Assembly (NCBI GenBank): GCA_043820025.1
Contig: JBDRED010000005.1
Location: 27,195-91,194, forward strand
DNA: 64,000 nt
Direction: 5' to 3'
Source of the DNA: JBDRED01 sp043820025 [NCBI: Elusimicrobiota bacterium]
GTDB lineage: Bacteria > RUG730 > JBDRED01
Below, one piece after another: positions 17,622-25,636 of this stretch. The first letter of the stretch is position 1. Each line of letters starts with the position of its first letter. Below the pieces are notes generated by a model. It was not told the DNA's origin, made no database searches, and saw only the letters and a list, made by a program, of their open reading frames with translations. The position numbers and the translations under genes were made by a program.

Positions 17622-18809
17622 ATGAGTAATAAATATCCGCGTTTCGTATTTTCATCAGAGTCAGTAACCGAAGGCCATCCGGATAAGGTGTGTGATCAGA
17701 TTTCTGACGCAGTACTTGATGAGGTGTTAACCAATGATCCTAACGGCCGTGTAGCGTGCGAAACATTTATTACTGTGGGCATGCTTATTATCGGAGGAGA
17801 AATAACAACAAACTCAAACGTTGAGGTTCAAGAGCTGGCGAGGTCGGTAATAAAAGATATTGGTTATACAGACGCTAAATATGGTTTTAACTATGAATCA
17901 TGCGGCGTTCTAAACGCTATTGGCAAACAGTCGCCTGATATTGCGCAGGGAGTTGATGTGGGCGGAGCCGGCGACCAAGGGCTAATGATCGGATATGCGT
18001 GCAAAGAGACTGAGGAGCTTATGCCAATGCCAATAATGCTTGCGCATAAACTTGCAGCGAGGCTTGCTAAGGTAAGAAAGGAAGGCATTCTTGGTTATCT
18101 GGGGCCTGATGGTAAATCTCAAGTTAGCGTTGAATATATTGACGGCAAGCCCAGCCGTGTTGACAGCGTAGTTATTTCTACTCAGCATACAACAGAAATT
18201 TTAGACAGCACAGGCCATCAGATCACACAGGCCTCAAGAGATGAGATTATTCAGAATGTAGTACTGCCAATAATTAATAAGAACCTGCTTGATCAAAATA
18301 CAAAATATTATATTAATCCTACCGGAAAGTTTGTTATTGGCGGGCCTCAGTCAGATACAGGTATGACCGGCAGAAAAATAATCGTTGATACATACGGCGG
18401 AATGGCTGCGCATGGCGGCGGCGCTTTTTCAGGAAAGGATCCAACAAAGGTTGACCGCAGCGCTTGTTATGCAGCCAGATATATAGCTAAAAATATTGTA
18501 GCAGCAGGATTAGCTGAGAAATGCACGATTCAGCTCGCGTATGCAATAGGCGTAGCTGAGCCTGTGTCAATTATGGTAGACGCAATGGGGACAAGCGAGC
18601 TTCCGTGCACAGATTTAGAAAAATTGGTTCGTGAAAATTTTAATCTTACGCCTGCCGGTATTATAAAGATGCTTGATTTGAAAAAGCCAATCTATAGAAA
18701 GACAGCGGCATACGGGCATTTTGGAAGAAATGAATTTTCATGGGAAAAGACGGATAGGGCTGAAGCATTAAAAAAATCCGCTTTAAAAATCTGTAAGATG
18801 GTAGTGTGA
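17622..18809 (+). CDS. metK: S-adenosylmethionine synthase
   Basis: A 395-aa SAM synthetase making S-adenosylmethionine from methionine and ATP. Motifs: [20 protein letters not shown], the [12 protein letters not shown] hexapeptide region, [17 protein letters not shown] and [20 protein letters not shown] 17622 is preceded by AAGGAGAGG; an upstream start would add 15 unlike residues. The short gap before it holds no SAM riboswitch. Its stop codon lies inside a TGTGA-N6-TCACA palindrome. Confidence 0.97.
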   Translation: MSNKYPRFVFSSESVTEGHPDKVCDQISDAVLDEVLTNDPNGRVACETFITVGMLIIGGEITTNSNVEVQELARSVIKDIGYTDAKYGFNYESCGVLNAIGKQSPDIAQGVDVGGAGDQGLMIGYACKETEELMPMPIMLAHKLAARLAKVRKEGILGYLGPDGKSQVSVEYIDGKPSRVDSVVISTQHTTEILDSTGHQITQASRDEIIQNVVLPIINKNLLDQNTKYYINPTGKFVIGGPQSDTGMTGRKIIVDTYGGMAAHGGGAFSGKDPTKVDRSACYAARYIAKNIVAAGLAEKCTIQLAYAIGVAEPVSIMVDAMGTSELPCTDLEKLVRENFNLTPAGIIKMLDLKKPIYRKTAAYGHFGRNEFSWEKTDRAEALKKSALKICKMVV

Positions 18810-18820
18810 CAAAAGTCACA
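18805..18820 (+). promoter_or_regulatory. Candidate Crp-type operator (TGTGA-N6-TCACA)
   Basis: TGTGA (18805-18809), six bases, TCACA (18816-18820): this equals the core E. coli CRP consensus. It overlaps the metK stop and lies 11 bases before a TTGCAC -35-like box. A Crp/Fnr family regulator is encoded at 54777. Whether that protein has CRP-like specificity is unknown. Confidence 0.45.
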
Positions 18821-18830
18821 AAAAAAAAAC

Positions 18831-18859
18831 TTGCACTTTGAATATAAGTATTGTAAGCT
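18831..18859 (+). promoter_or_regulatory. Possible promoter before the lipoprotein gene
   Basis: TTGCAC (18831-18836) and TAAGCT (18854-18859) with 17 bases between. The -10 match is weak. It would drive the lipoprotein and outer-membrane pair downstream. Confidence 0.35.
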
Positions 18860-18887
18860 TTTTAAGATTTAAAAAAGGAGGGTTTAT

Positions 18888-19841
18888 ATGAAAAAACTCG
18901 CATCGATCGTGCTTATTATTGTGATGTTTAGCTTAAGCGGTTGTGGCGACACAAACTTTTTTAGCTGGACTCATAAAGCAGGCAGTAAAAAGACAACGGA
19001 AGCTTTGACAGCTGACGGACAAAGCGCATTAGCAAAGAAGGATTATGATGGAGCTTATGCTTATTTCTCAGACGCTATTGCAAAAGATTCGTCTAACAGC
19101 GAAGCAAGATACGGCAGAGCTCAGGCTGCTTATGGAAAAGCAGGGATCAGCTTATCTTCGCTCCTGGCAAGCGCATTACAAAATATGGAAGATGATAATG
19201 GCATGATATCTACTTTTGATATTGTTCAACCGAGCGATTTATCTCCGGACAGCCTTATTCCTGATTCGATTGGTGACCTAAAAAATTTATATGACGCTAC
19301 AGCGCAGGTTGTTGAGGATTTAAAAATAATAGCTGACGGGCATGGGAATGGAGTTATTCCTGCTGATGATCCTGATGTAAATATTAACCTTGCATTTGCT
19401 CAGCTGATTCAAGGCGTGCTCTTTGTATTAGACAGCAATGCGGATGGATATCCGGGCATCGCAGGCGATTTGGTTCAGGTTAATAAAGATTATACAGTAA
19501 CTGAGCCAAAAGACTTTGAGTGGAACGCGCTTAAAGCGGACGCTGTTGCGTTAGATAAATTTAAAAAGCAGGTTCAAAAAGGCGTAATATATGTTTTAGG
19601 GACAGGCGCAAAAGGCAAAGCAGTTGAATTTTTTGGCGCATCTATTTATGCGGGATTAGATTCAGTTTACAGCAGTTTTAGAGGCTCTATAGAATATTTA
19701 GATACAGCTATTAACTCAGGCAGTCTTCCAAAGACAGGTATTTTATACGACCTAAAAACAAACTTTACCGAACTTGTAAAACAAGGCGAAGGTATAGAAG
19801 GCGATGACTTCGGGGATCTTTGGAATGAGATAAATAGCTAA
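18888..19841 (+). CDS. Lipoprotein with TPR-like start, unknown role
   Basis: A 317-aa lipoprotein. Residues 1-19 are a signal peptide ending in the lipobox LSGC with Cys19, so it is lipidated. Residues 40-75 look like a TPR pair (GQSALAKKDYDGAYAYFSDA, then SNSEARYGRAQAAYGKAG). The rest is helical, with no family I recognise. AAAGGAGGG lies seven bases upstream. It sits directly before a PorV/TraF-like barrel gene 28 bases away, which suggests the two act together at the outer membrane. It has its own likely promoter. Confidence 0.8.
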   Translation: MKKLASIVLIIVMFSLSGCGDTNFFSWTHKAGSKKTTEALTADGQSALAKKDYDGAYAYFSDAIAKDSSNSEARYGRAQAAYGKAGISLSSLLASALQNMEDDNGMISTFDIVQPSDLSPDSLIPDSIGDLKNLYDATAQVVEDLKIIADGHGNGVIPADDPDVNINLAFAQLIQGVLFVLDSNADGYPGIAGDLVQVNKDYTVTEPKDFEWNALKADAVALDKFKKQVQKGVIYVLGTGAKGKAVEFFGASIYAGLDSVYSSFRGSIEYLDTAINSGSLPKTGILYDLKTNFTELVKQGEGIEGDDFGDLWNEINS

Positions 19842-19869
19842 TTTTAGAATATTTAATAAGGAGGGGATT

Positions 19870-21144
19870 GTGTATAAAAAAATAATAAGTATAATTGCTC
19901 TAACATTATTTGTATCTACTGCAATGCTGTATTCTGCTGAATCGCCATTTTATAAACGCGGAGTAAGAGCGCTTGGCATGGGCGGAGCGCATGTGTGCCT
20001 TTCAGACGACCAGAACGCTTTTTTCTATAACCCGGCCGGGATTACAAAACGAGAAAAGAGAATGCTTACATTAGTTGATATGCCTATATCAATAACTGAC
20101 GATATGTTAAAATTCTATGATTGGTATAAAGATAATGAAGACGCATTAAAAGATTTTGATAAACTTCCGGAAACGGATAAAACAGAGCTTCTTAATGATA
20201 TTACAGATAAGATTACCTCTTACAGAACCAGATTTACATTTGGCGGCCCTATATTTCCGCTTAACTTCAACTATATCTCAGGACCTAGAGGCGCGAACAA
20301 CAACATGTTCTGGGGGATTGGAGTATTTGACCAGGTTGATATAGGTTTTAATTTGAATTCAGGTATTCTTATACCAAAGCTGGATATTTGGGGACATGCG
20401 GATGTGGCAGGTATGTTTATGCTTGCGAGAAAGTTTGATAATGATGTGTCAGTCGGCGCAAATATTAAATACATAGGAAGAGCAGGGCTTGATGAAAGAG
20501 GAATAAGTATTCTTGCGCTTGAAGGCTTAGAGCCTATGATACAGCCCGGATTTGGTATGGGCGTTGACCTTGGCGTAACATGGGATTTTAAAGAAAATAT
20601 GGAAGTCGGAATGAGCATTATGGACGTAGGCGGCACGCCTATTAAGTATAAAGAAGCTACAAAAGATACAACTGACGATGGCGTAACAACAACTCAGACT
20701 AAGGAAGAATATACAGGAATAATTTATTCCAGAGTTAATTTAGGTTTTGCTTACAAGCCGATCGATACATGGAATCTTCCATTAAAGCCTGATTTAACCT
20801 TAGCTGTTGATATTCATGATGTTCTTGATTCAGAGGATGACGGTAAGCTAAGCTTTTCAGAGCTATTTAAAAAGATGCATATGGGCGCTGAATTTCAATG
20901 GAACCTGGTTCAGTTTAGATGCGGCCTTAATTCAGGATATCCGACATTGGGATTAGGCGCGTCTCTGTTAGGTTTTAAGGTTGAGTATGCTTACTATACT
21001 GATGAAATGGGGCTGTTCCCGGGCGACCTTCCGGAAACAAATCACATGATTTCAGTTGCGTGGAGATTTGGAGCAGGAAGAGTAAGCGAAAAGGAGTCAA
21101 TGCGTCTAAAGGAAAAAAGATTAGCTAGATATAGTAAAATATAA
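19870..21144 (+). CDS. PorV/TraF-like outer-membrane beta-barrel protein
   Basis: A 424-aa protein with a signal peptide (cut near Ala23 in YSAESP) and a predicted barrel. The early segment RGVRALGMGGAHVCLSDDQN then AFFYNPAGI is typical of PorV/PorQ, UPF0164 and TraF-like barrels, a FadL-related group. Many alternating strands with aromatic ends follow, and the C-terminus has a basic tail after VAWRFGAG. The GTG start at 19870 is supported by GGAGGGG five bases before. It is preceded by the lipoprotein and followed by a strong terminator, so these two form a unit. The channel or assembly role is not known. Confidence 0.78.
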   Translation: MYKKIISIIALTLFVSTAMLYSAESPFYKRGVRALGMGGAHVCLSDDQNAFFYNPAGITKREKRMLTLVDMPISITDDMLKFYDWYKDNEDALKDFDKLPETDKTELLNDITDKITSYRTRFTFGGPIFPLNFNYISGPRGANNNMFWGIGVFDQVDIGFNLNSGILIPKLDIWGHADVAGMFMLARKFDNDVSVGANIKYIGRAGLDERGISILALEGLEPMIQPGFGMGVDLGVTWDFKENMEVGMSIMDVGGTPIKYKEATKDTTDDGVTTTQTKEEYTGIIYSRVNLGFAYKPIDTWNLPLKPDLTLAVDIHDVLDSEDDGKLSFSELFKKMHMGAEFQWNLVQFRCGLNSGYPTLGLGASLLGFKVEYAYYTDEMGLFPGDLPETNHMISVAWRFGAGRVSEKESMRLKEKRLARYSKI

Positions 21145-21171
21145 TTAAATTTTTCCAAAATATTTAGATTC

Positions 21172-21205
21172 AAACAAGCCGGTGCATACAGCCCGGCTTG
21201 TTTTT
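21172..21205 (+). terminator. Intrinsic terminator after the barrel gene
   Basis: AAACAAGCCGG (21172-21182) pairs with CCGGCTTGTTT, followed by T residues; loop TGCATACAGC. A strong stem with a T-run 28 bases after the stop. Confidence 0.88.
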
Positions 21206-21228
21206 GTTAGAGGGACGGTCATTTACCG

Positions 21229-21279
21229 ATGGGGACATTCCTCAAGGCCGGAAAGAGGGGTGGGGATGAGTGTCCCCAT
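21229..21279 (+). repeat. Hairpin element before the M6 protease gene
   Basis: ATGGGGACA (21229-21237) and TGTCCCCAT (21271-21279) form the outer stem, with inner CCTC/GAGG pairing. AGGGACGGTCATTTACC lies just left. It resembles the GGGAC/GTCCC repeat classes at 13555 and 49771 but is less regular. It ends 12 bases before the next start codon and could mask its ribosome site. Confidence 0.6.
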
Positions 21280-21291
21280 TGTTTAAATTAT

Positions 21292-22932
21292 ATGAAACAT
21301 TTACTTAAACTAATTTTATTTCTTGTTTTGCTGCTAAGCAGTTATCTTTATGCCGGTTATGCTCCTCCTCGGCCCGGCAGATTTAATACAGAATATAATA
21401 ACCGTTCTACACAATCAAATATTCCTCAAATGAGGACATACGCTATACCTAAAAAGCGGTCGCAGTTTGTTTCAGGAACATTAAAACCATTAATTATCCT
21501 AATAGAATTTTCGGATGTAAAGGCGCGCGTCTCGTCTACAACTACCTATTTCGATAATATGGTTTTTTCCGCAGGCGGCGCAAGCATGAATACATATTAC
21601 AAAGAAAATTCCGAAAATAAAATGAGTTTTTCCAAGATTGGAAATCCAAATCCTACTTTATGGCTTACTGCAGAAAATACACTGGCATATTATGGAGCAG
21701 ATGATGATAACATTGACGAGCGTATAGACGAGTTAGCAAAAACAGCTGTAATCAAAGCGGATAATCAAGGTGTTGATTTTTCTCAATATGATGATGATGG
21801 CGACGGATATGTTGATTATGTAATCATTGTTCATGCAGGACAGGCGCAGGAGTATTCAGGCGTTTCCAATGATATATGGTCGCACCAGGGGATAATTCCG
21901 AATGGTTATTCGGTAGACGGCGTAAAGGTTAGGGCATACGCAATGGTGTCCGAGTATTCGCCTGTGGGCGTGTTTTCTCATGAGTTTGGGCATTTACTTG
22001 GACTGCCTGATTTGTATGATACTGCAACAGGAGATACTGTTGTCGCAACATGGTGCCTTATGGATTTAGGCGCCTGGCTTGGCGGAGCAAATCACGACGG
22101 AACAAATCCGAGTCATCTTTCAGTATGGTGCAAAAAATATTTAGGCTGGATAAGCGCAGAGGAGATTACTGCAGATAAAAAAAATATGTTGATATATCCA
22201 AACGCTGAGGCGGAACCTGCGGGAGAAAAGAAGTATTTAAAAATTCCTATTCTTGGATCCAATACAGAATATTTTTTAGTCGAATATCGCAGAAAGACTC
22301 CGTCTCCGTATATCTTTGAAAAAAATATCGGAGGCGAAGGCATATTAATTTGGCATATTAATGATAGTGTCAACCTATTTAGAATTGGCGCGAATAAGGT
22401 AAATGTTGATCCTGATAACCTTGGCGTTGCTCTTATAAGCGCGGATGATATTGTGAATGTTGAAACAGCGGAAGGCGATCCATGGAGAAAAGGGCAGATA
22501 TTTATGAGCCCGAGAAGCGATAGCAGTGACGGCAGAAAGAGTAATATTTTGATATCGAACTTTGGAATACCCGGAAATACTTTTGATACTATGGATATTT
22601 ACATTATTAAAATGACTTCTAATCTATCAATAAATCAGCATTATGCTTATCCAAGCCCTTCTCTTGGCCCGGTTAATTTTAAATTTATTTCTGATACAAA
22701 TATTAATGACGGAACAGTATATATTTATAACATTGCGGGCGAAGAAATAAGAAGAATGAATGTTAATAGCGATAATATTTTAGTCAATTCATCTAAAGAT
22801 TACGCTCTTGTTTATGATGTTTTATGGGATGGATATAATAATAATGGAGAGCCGTCTGCTTCAGGCCTTTATTTATATCTATTAAAAGCTGATAATGTGT
22901 ATGTAAAAAATAAGTTTGCAATAGTTAAATAG
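21292..22932 (+). CDS. Secreted M6-type metalloprotease with FlgD-like C-terminal domain
   Basis: A 547-aa secreted protease. ATG 21292 gives a clean signal peptide (residues 1-21, cut near YAGYA). The M6 (immune inhibitor A-like) domain has PLIILIEFSDVKA, an acidic Ca-binding-like DDDGDGYVDYVIIVHAGQ and the zinc motif HEFGH around residue 230 in VFSHEFGHLLGLPDLYD. The last 90 residues have the beta-sandwich pattern VYIYNIAGEEIRRM ... VLWDGYNNNGEPSASGLYLY, as in FlgD-Ig and type IX-type C-terminal domains. No other secretion machinery of that kind is in the window. The upstream hairpin may affect translation. Confidence 0.87.
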   Translation: MKHLLKLILFLVLLLSSYLYAGYAPPRPGRFNTEYNNRSTQSNIPQMRTYAIPKKRSQFVSGTLKPLIILIEFSDVKARVSSTTTYFDNMVFSAGGASMNTYYKENSENKMSFSKIGNPNPTLWLTAENTLAYYGADDDNIDERIDELAKTAVIKADNQGVDFSQYDDDGDGYVDYVIIVHAGQAQEYSGVSNDIWSHQGIIPNGYSVDGVKVRAYAMVSEYSPVGVFSHEFGHLLGLPDLYDTATGDTVVATWCLMDLGAWLGGANHDGTNPSHLSVWCKKYLGWISAEEITADKKNMLIYPNAEAEPAGEKKYLKIPILGSNTEYFLVEYRRKTPSPYIFEKNIGGEGILIWHINDSVNLFRIGANKVNVDPDNLGVALISADDIVNVETAEGDPWRKGQIFMSPRSDSSDGRKSNILISNFGIPGNTFDTMDIYIIKMTSNLSINQHYAYPSPSLGPVNFKFISDTNINDGTVYIYNIAGEEIRRMNVNSDNILVNSSKDYALVYDVLWDGYNNNGEPSASGLYLYLLKADNVYVKNKFAIVK

Positions 22933-22961
22933 CGCTGAAAAAGCATCTATTTGTGGAAGTA

Positions 22962-23001
22962 TATTAATGGAAAATAATCCAAGAAGTATAAAATATTATG
23001 T
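22962..23001 (+). repeat. 40-bp direct repeat, left copy (flanks AbiE module)
   Basis: Identical over 40 bases to 24649-24688. It contains an ATG and the first 11 codons of the methyltransferase gene at 24654. The repeats enclose about 1.65 kb carrying the AbiE pair. Sequence on both sides of the match differs. Confidence 0.95.
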
Positions 23002-23059
23002 TAATATATTTATTGGGCAAAGGGAAAGGTTGGAAAGATTATTAATAACTTTGTGTTAG
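22967..23059 (+). pseudogene. Truncated copy of the methyltransferase start
   Basis: An ATG-initiated 30-codon frame. Its first 12 residues, MENNPRSIKYYV, equal those of the methyltransferase at 24654; it then runs into unrelated sequence (NIFIGQRERLERLL) and stops at TAG 23057. It is most likely a broken 5' remnant left by the event that placed the AbiE module here. No function is suggested. Confidence 0.75.
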
Positions 23060-23094
23060 ATTTGTATATGCGGCTAAATACTTCGAAAAAATAC

Positions 23095-23123
23095 TTGACA
23101 AATAACCAGTAAGTACCTAAAAT
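23095..23123 (+). promoter_or_regulatory. Sigma-70-type promoter of the AbiE module
   Basis: TTGACA (23095-23100), 17-base spacer, TAAAAT (23118-23123). It is a near-consensus match 21 bases before the antitoxin start codon. Confidence 0.85.
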
Positions 23124-23136
23124 GGGTACATACTGG
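23106..23136 (+). promoter_or_regulatory. Putative AbiEi operator over the -10 box
   Basis: CCAGTAAGTACC (23106-23117) and GGTACATACTGG (23125-23136) are inverted repeats with one mismatch in 12, centred on the -10 box and reaching the Shine-Dalgarno GGAGG. AbiEi antitoxins are known to repress their own promoter through inverted repeats, so this is the expected operator. Confidence 0.75.
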
Positions 23137-23143
23137 AGGATGT

Positions 23144-23779
23144 ATGATACAAAAGATTCTGGAAAACGCAATTTCGGGTGAATTTGACTATAATTTATTG
23201 CTATATTGCCTATCTGAATATAAAAATCCCAGGAAAGAGATCACAAAGTTATTGAAAAGGAAAGATATAATTAGAGTAAAAAAGGGTTTATATGTTTTTG
23301 GGGAAAAAGTGAAAAATGCGCCTCCATATTCACTGGAGGTATTGGCGAATCTAATATATGGGCCGTCGTATATATCATGCGAATATGCGTTAAGCTATTA
23401 TGGCTTGATTCCTGAAAGAGTAAAGATTGTTTCGAGTATAACGAATAAAAGAAATAAATATTTTAGTACGCCGATAGGGGATTTCTCTTATAAATATTTG
23501 GCTTCTCAAAAATATAGAGTCGGGATCACCCAAATACAAATAGATAAGGTTAGAAATATTTTGATAGCGACAAAAGAGAAAGCGTTAATTGATTTTATTC
23601 ATAATGAAAAAATATCGGATGTCGCTGAGATGAAAAGTTTTCTTTGCGAAAATTTGAGAATTGACGAAGAAATGTTATTAGATTTAGACGTAACTCAAAT
23701 TCGTTCCATTAATGAAGTATTTAAATCAAATACAATTAAATTATTAGTTGATTATTTGACTATTATTAGAGGAAAATAA
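23144..23779 (+). CDS. abiEi: AbiEi-type antitoxin / transcriptional repressor
   Basis: A 211-aa protein. The N-terminal third is a winged helix (LLYCLSEYKNPRKEITKLLK, then RVKKGLYVFG); the rest matches AbiEi C-terminal domains (SYISCEYALSYYGLIPERV, then FSYKYLASQKYRVG and ATKEKALIDFI). In AbiE type IV toxin-antitoxin systems, AbiEi represses the operon and counters AbiEii. The toxin gene follows two bases later. A consensus promoter with an inverted-repeat operator precedes it. AT content is higher than in neighbouring genes, consistent with acquisition. Confidence 0.88.
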   Translation: MIQKILENAISGEFDYNLLLYCLSEYKNPRKEITKLLKRKDIIRVKKGLYVFGEKVKNAPPYSLEVLANLIYGPSYISCEYALSYYGLIPERVKIVSSITNKRNKYFSTPIGDFSYKYLASQKYRVGITQIQIDKVRNILIATKEKALIDFIHNEKISDVAEMKSFLCENLRIDEEMLLDLDVTQIRSINEVFKSNTIKLLVDYLTIIRGK

Positions 23780-23781
23780 TA

Positions 23782-24624
23782 ATGATATTAGCGGTTGAGA
23801 AGATGCTTAGTAAATATAAATTGGATTCAGTGGCTTCGTATGAAAATGCTCTGAAAGAAATAATACAAGAGATTGCTTTGCTTGGGCTTTGGAGAGCTAA
23901 GTTTTTTGAGCATGCTGCTTTTTATGGAGGAACAGCTTTGCGAATTTTCTATGGGATGGATCGATTTTCAGAAGATTTAGATTTTTCGTTATTAAAACCA
24001 AACAAAAGCTTTAATTTATTTATCTATAATAAAGCTGTTCAAGAGGAATTATCGAGTATGGGGTTTAATGTTCAAGTAAATGAAAAAAAGAGAAACAATG
24101 AGAGTAATATTCAGGCAGCATTTATTAAGGCTGACACAAAGATGTATGATTTTGAAGTCAACTTGGATCCAAGAAAAAAGTTGAAAATTAAGTTTGAAAT
24201 TGATATAAATCCGCCTCAAAAATTTGAAACGGAAACAAAATATTTGCTTAATCCTACGGAATTTTATGTAAAGGTTTACTCAAAACCCGATCTGTTTGCC
24301 GGGAAATTACATGCTGTTTTGTGCCGCAGGTGGGGGAAGAGAGTAAAAGGCAGAGACTGGTTTGATTTTATTTGGTTTGTCAAAAATAAAGTGCCTGTTA
24401 ATTTGCGGCACTTGGAGGCGAGGTTAAAACAAACAGAGCATTTAGAAAAAAATGCGGTTTTCAATGCGGATGTTTTAAGAGAAATGCTCTTAAAAAGGAT
24501 AGAAGAATTAGATATTGAATTGGCTAAGAAGGATGTTTTGTTATTCCTTTCAGATACTGAAAGATTGCAAACATGGTCTAAAGAATTCTTTTCTCATATA
24601 GTATCTCAACTGATGGTTTTGTAA
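23782..24624 (+). CDS. abiEii: AbiEii-type nucleotidyltransferase toxin
   Basis: A 280-aa protein of the AbiEii/AbiGii family (DNA polymerase beta-like nucleotidyltransferase fold). Motif I is AFYGGTALRIFYGMDRFSED followed by LDFSLL, giving the GGTALR and SEDLDFS hallmarks; a later segment reads FAGKLHAVLCRRWGKRVKGR with DWFDF. Related AbiEii and MenT toxins transfer nucleotides (to tRNA in MenT) and cause growth arrest, often as phage defence by abortive infection. The target here cannot be read from sequence. It starts two bases after the antitoxin gene. Confidence 0.9.
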   Translation: MILAVEKMLSKYKLDSVASYENALKEIIQEIALLGLWRAKFFEHAAFYGGTALRIFYGMDRFSEDLDFSLLKPNKSFNLFIYNKAVQEELSSMGFNVQVNEKKRNNESNIQAAFIKADTKMYDFEVNLDPRKKLKIKFEIDINPPQKFETETKYLLNPTEFYVKVYSKPDLFAGKLHAVLCRRWGKRVKGRDWFDFIWFVKNKVPVNLRHLEARLKQTEHLEKNAVFNADVLREMLLKRIEELDIELAKKDVLLFLSDTERLQTWSKEFFSHIVSQLMVL

Positions 24625-24648
24625 TTTGTAACATCGTAAAAAGGCGTT

Positions 24649-24688
24649 TATTAATGGAAAATAATCCAAGAAGTATAAAATATTATGT
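24649..24688 (+). repeat. 40-bp direct repeat, right copy
   Basis: Identical to 22962-23001. It spans the start codon and first codons of the methyltransferase gene, which stays intact on this side. Confidence 0.95.
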
Positions 24689-25487
24689 AAAGAGATATCT
24701 ATTAAAGCATCAAGATGTTTTTAAAGATAAGAAGGTTATAGATATTCCCTGTGGCAATGGAGTAACAACAGGAATATTAAAAGAAATCGGAGCTGATCCT
24801 GTCCCTATTGATTTATTCCCTGAATATTTCAAAATTCAAGGGATGGCCTGTATAAAAGCCGATATGACAGAAGAGCTCCCGATAGAAAATGCTTCTATAG
24901 ATTATATAATAAGCCAGGAAGGGCTTGAGCATATTTCTGACCAGGCAAAGGTATTTAAAGAATTTAACAGAGTATTAAAAAATAAAGGCGAGCTGTTGAT
25001 TACAACTCCAAATTTCTCTAATTTGCAGTCGAGGTTATATCATTTTTTATCAGAATCGGAGAAAACGCTGTCTTTTATGCCGCCAAATGAGATTGATTCT
25101 ATATGGATGACAAATGAGAATGAAAATAGAGATATTTATTTTGGGCATATTTTTCTTATCGGAGTGCAAAAGCTTCGTTTGTTGGCAAAGCTTGCAGGGT
25201 TTAAAATAAAGAGCGTAGAAAAAACAAAATTGAAAACAACATCGCTCTTATTGTTTATTATATTGTATCCATTAATATTATTAATTAATTTTATAACATA
25301 TCGCAGAAACCTGAAAAAATATAAATCTTTAGATCCTAAAAAAACCTTTCATGAAATATTTAAACTATCCGTAAATCCCGGAATTCTTCTGGGATCGCAT
25401 CTATTTATAATCTTCCAAAAAGAAAAAAGTGTTTCAGAAGCGGAATCCAGTCTAAAAAAAATACATAAAACCTTCGCAACAACCTAA
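24654..25487 (+). CDS. Class I SAM-dependent methyltransferase
   Basis: A 277-aa methyltransferase of the Methyltransf_11 type. Motif I is VIDIPCGNGVTTGILKEIGA; the acidic residue after strand 2 is in PVPIDLF; motif II/post-I is SIDYIISQEGLEHISDQAKV with FKEFNRVLKNKGELLITTPN. A hydrophobic helix at about 198-215 suggests membrane contact. Similar proteins modify glycans or lipids, but no substrate is indicated. No good Shine-Dalgarno is seen before ATG 24654; its start codon lies in the 40-bp repeat. Confidence 0.82.
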   Translation: MENNPRSIKYYVKRYLLKHQDVFKDKKVIDIPCGNGVTTGILKEIGADPVPIDLFPEYFKIQGMACIKADMTEELPIENASIDYIISQEGLEHISDQAKVFKEFNRVLKNKGELLITTPNFSNLQSRLYHFLSESEKTLSFMPPNEIDSIWMTNENENRDIYFGHIFLIGVQKLRLLAKLAGFKIKSVEKTKLKTTSLLLFIILYPLILLINFITYRRNLKKYKSLDPKKTFHEIFKLSVNPGILLGSHLFIIFQKEKSVSEAESSLKKIHKTFATT

Positions 25488-25490
25488 ATA

Positions 25491-25551
25491 GGGGTCAGGT
25501 CTCTACATTCCACATTTGTGGATAAAATGTGGAATGTAGAGACCTGACCCC
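25491..25551 (+). repeat. 27-bp perfect inverted repeat, GGGGTCAGGTCTCTACATTCC family
   Basis: Arms 25491-25517 and 25525-25551 are perfect reverse complements around GTGGATA. The same arms recur at 33921-34019. It follows the methyltransferase stop by three bases. Confidence 0.92.
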
Positions 25552-25636
25552 AAATGCAAATACCTGGAACAAAAGTAATCCTTATCTGTCTAATACTTAA
25601 AGATTGTATTTTCAGTTGAAATAGACAAGGGGATTT

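Noticed and set aside
22933-24700. Transposon with 40-bp target-site duplication
   Set aside because: No transposase, no terminal inverted repeats, and 40 bp is far longer than usual target duplications; treated as a cassette with direct repeats.
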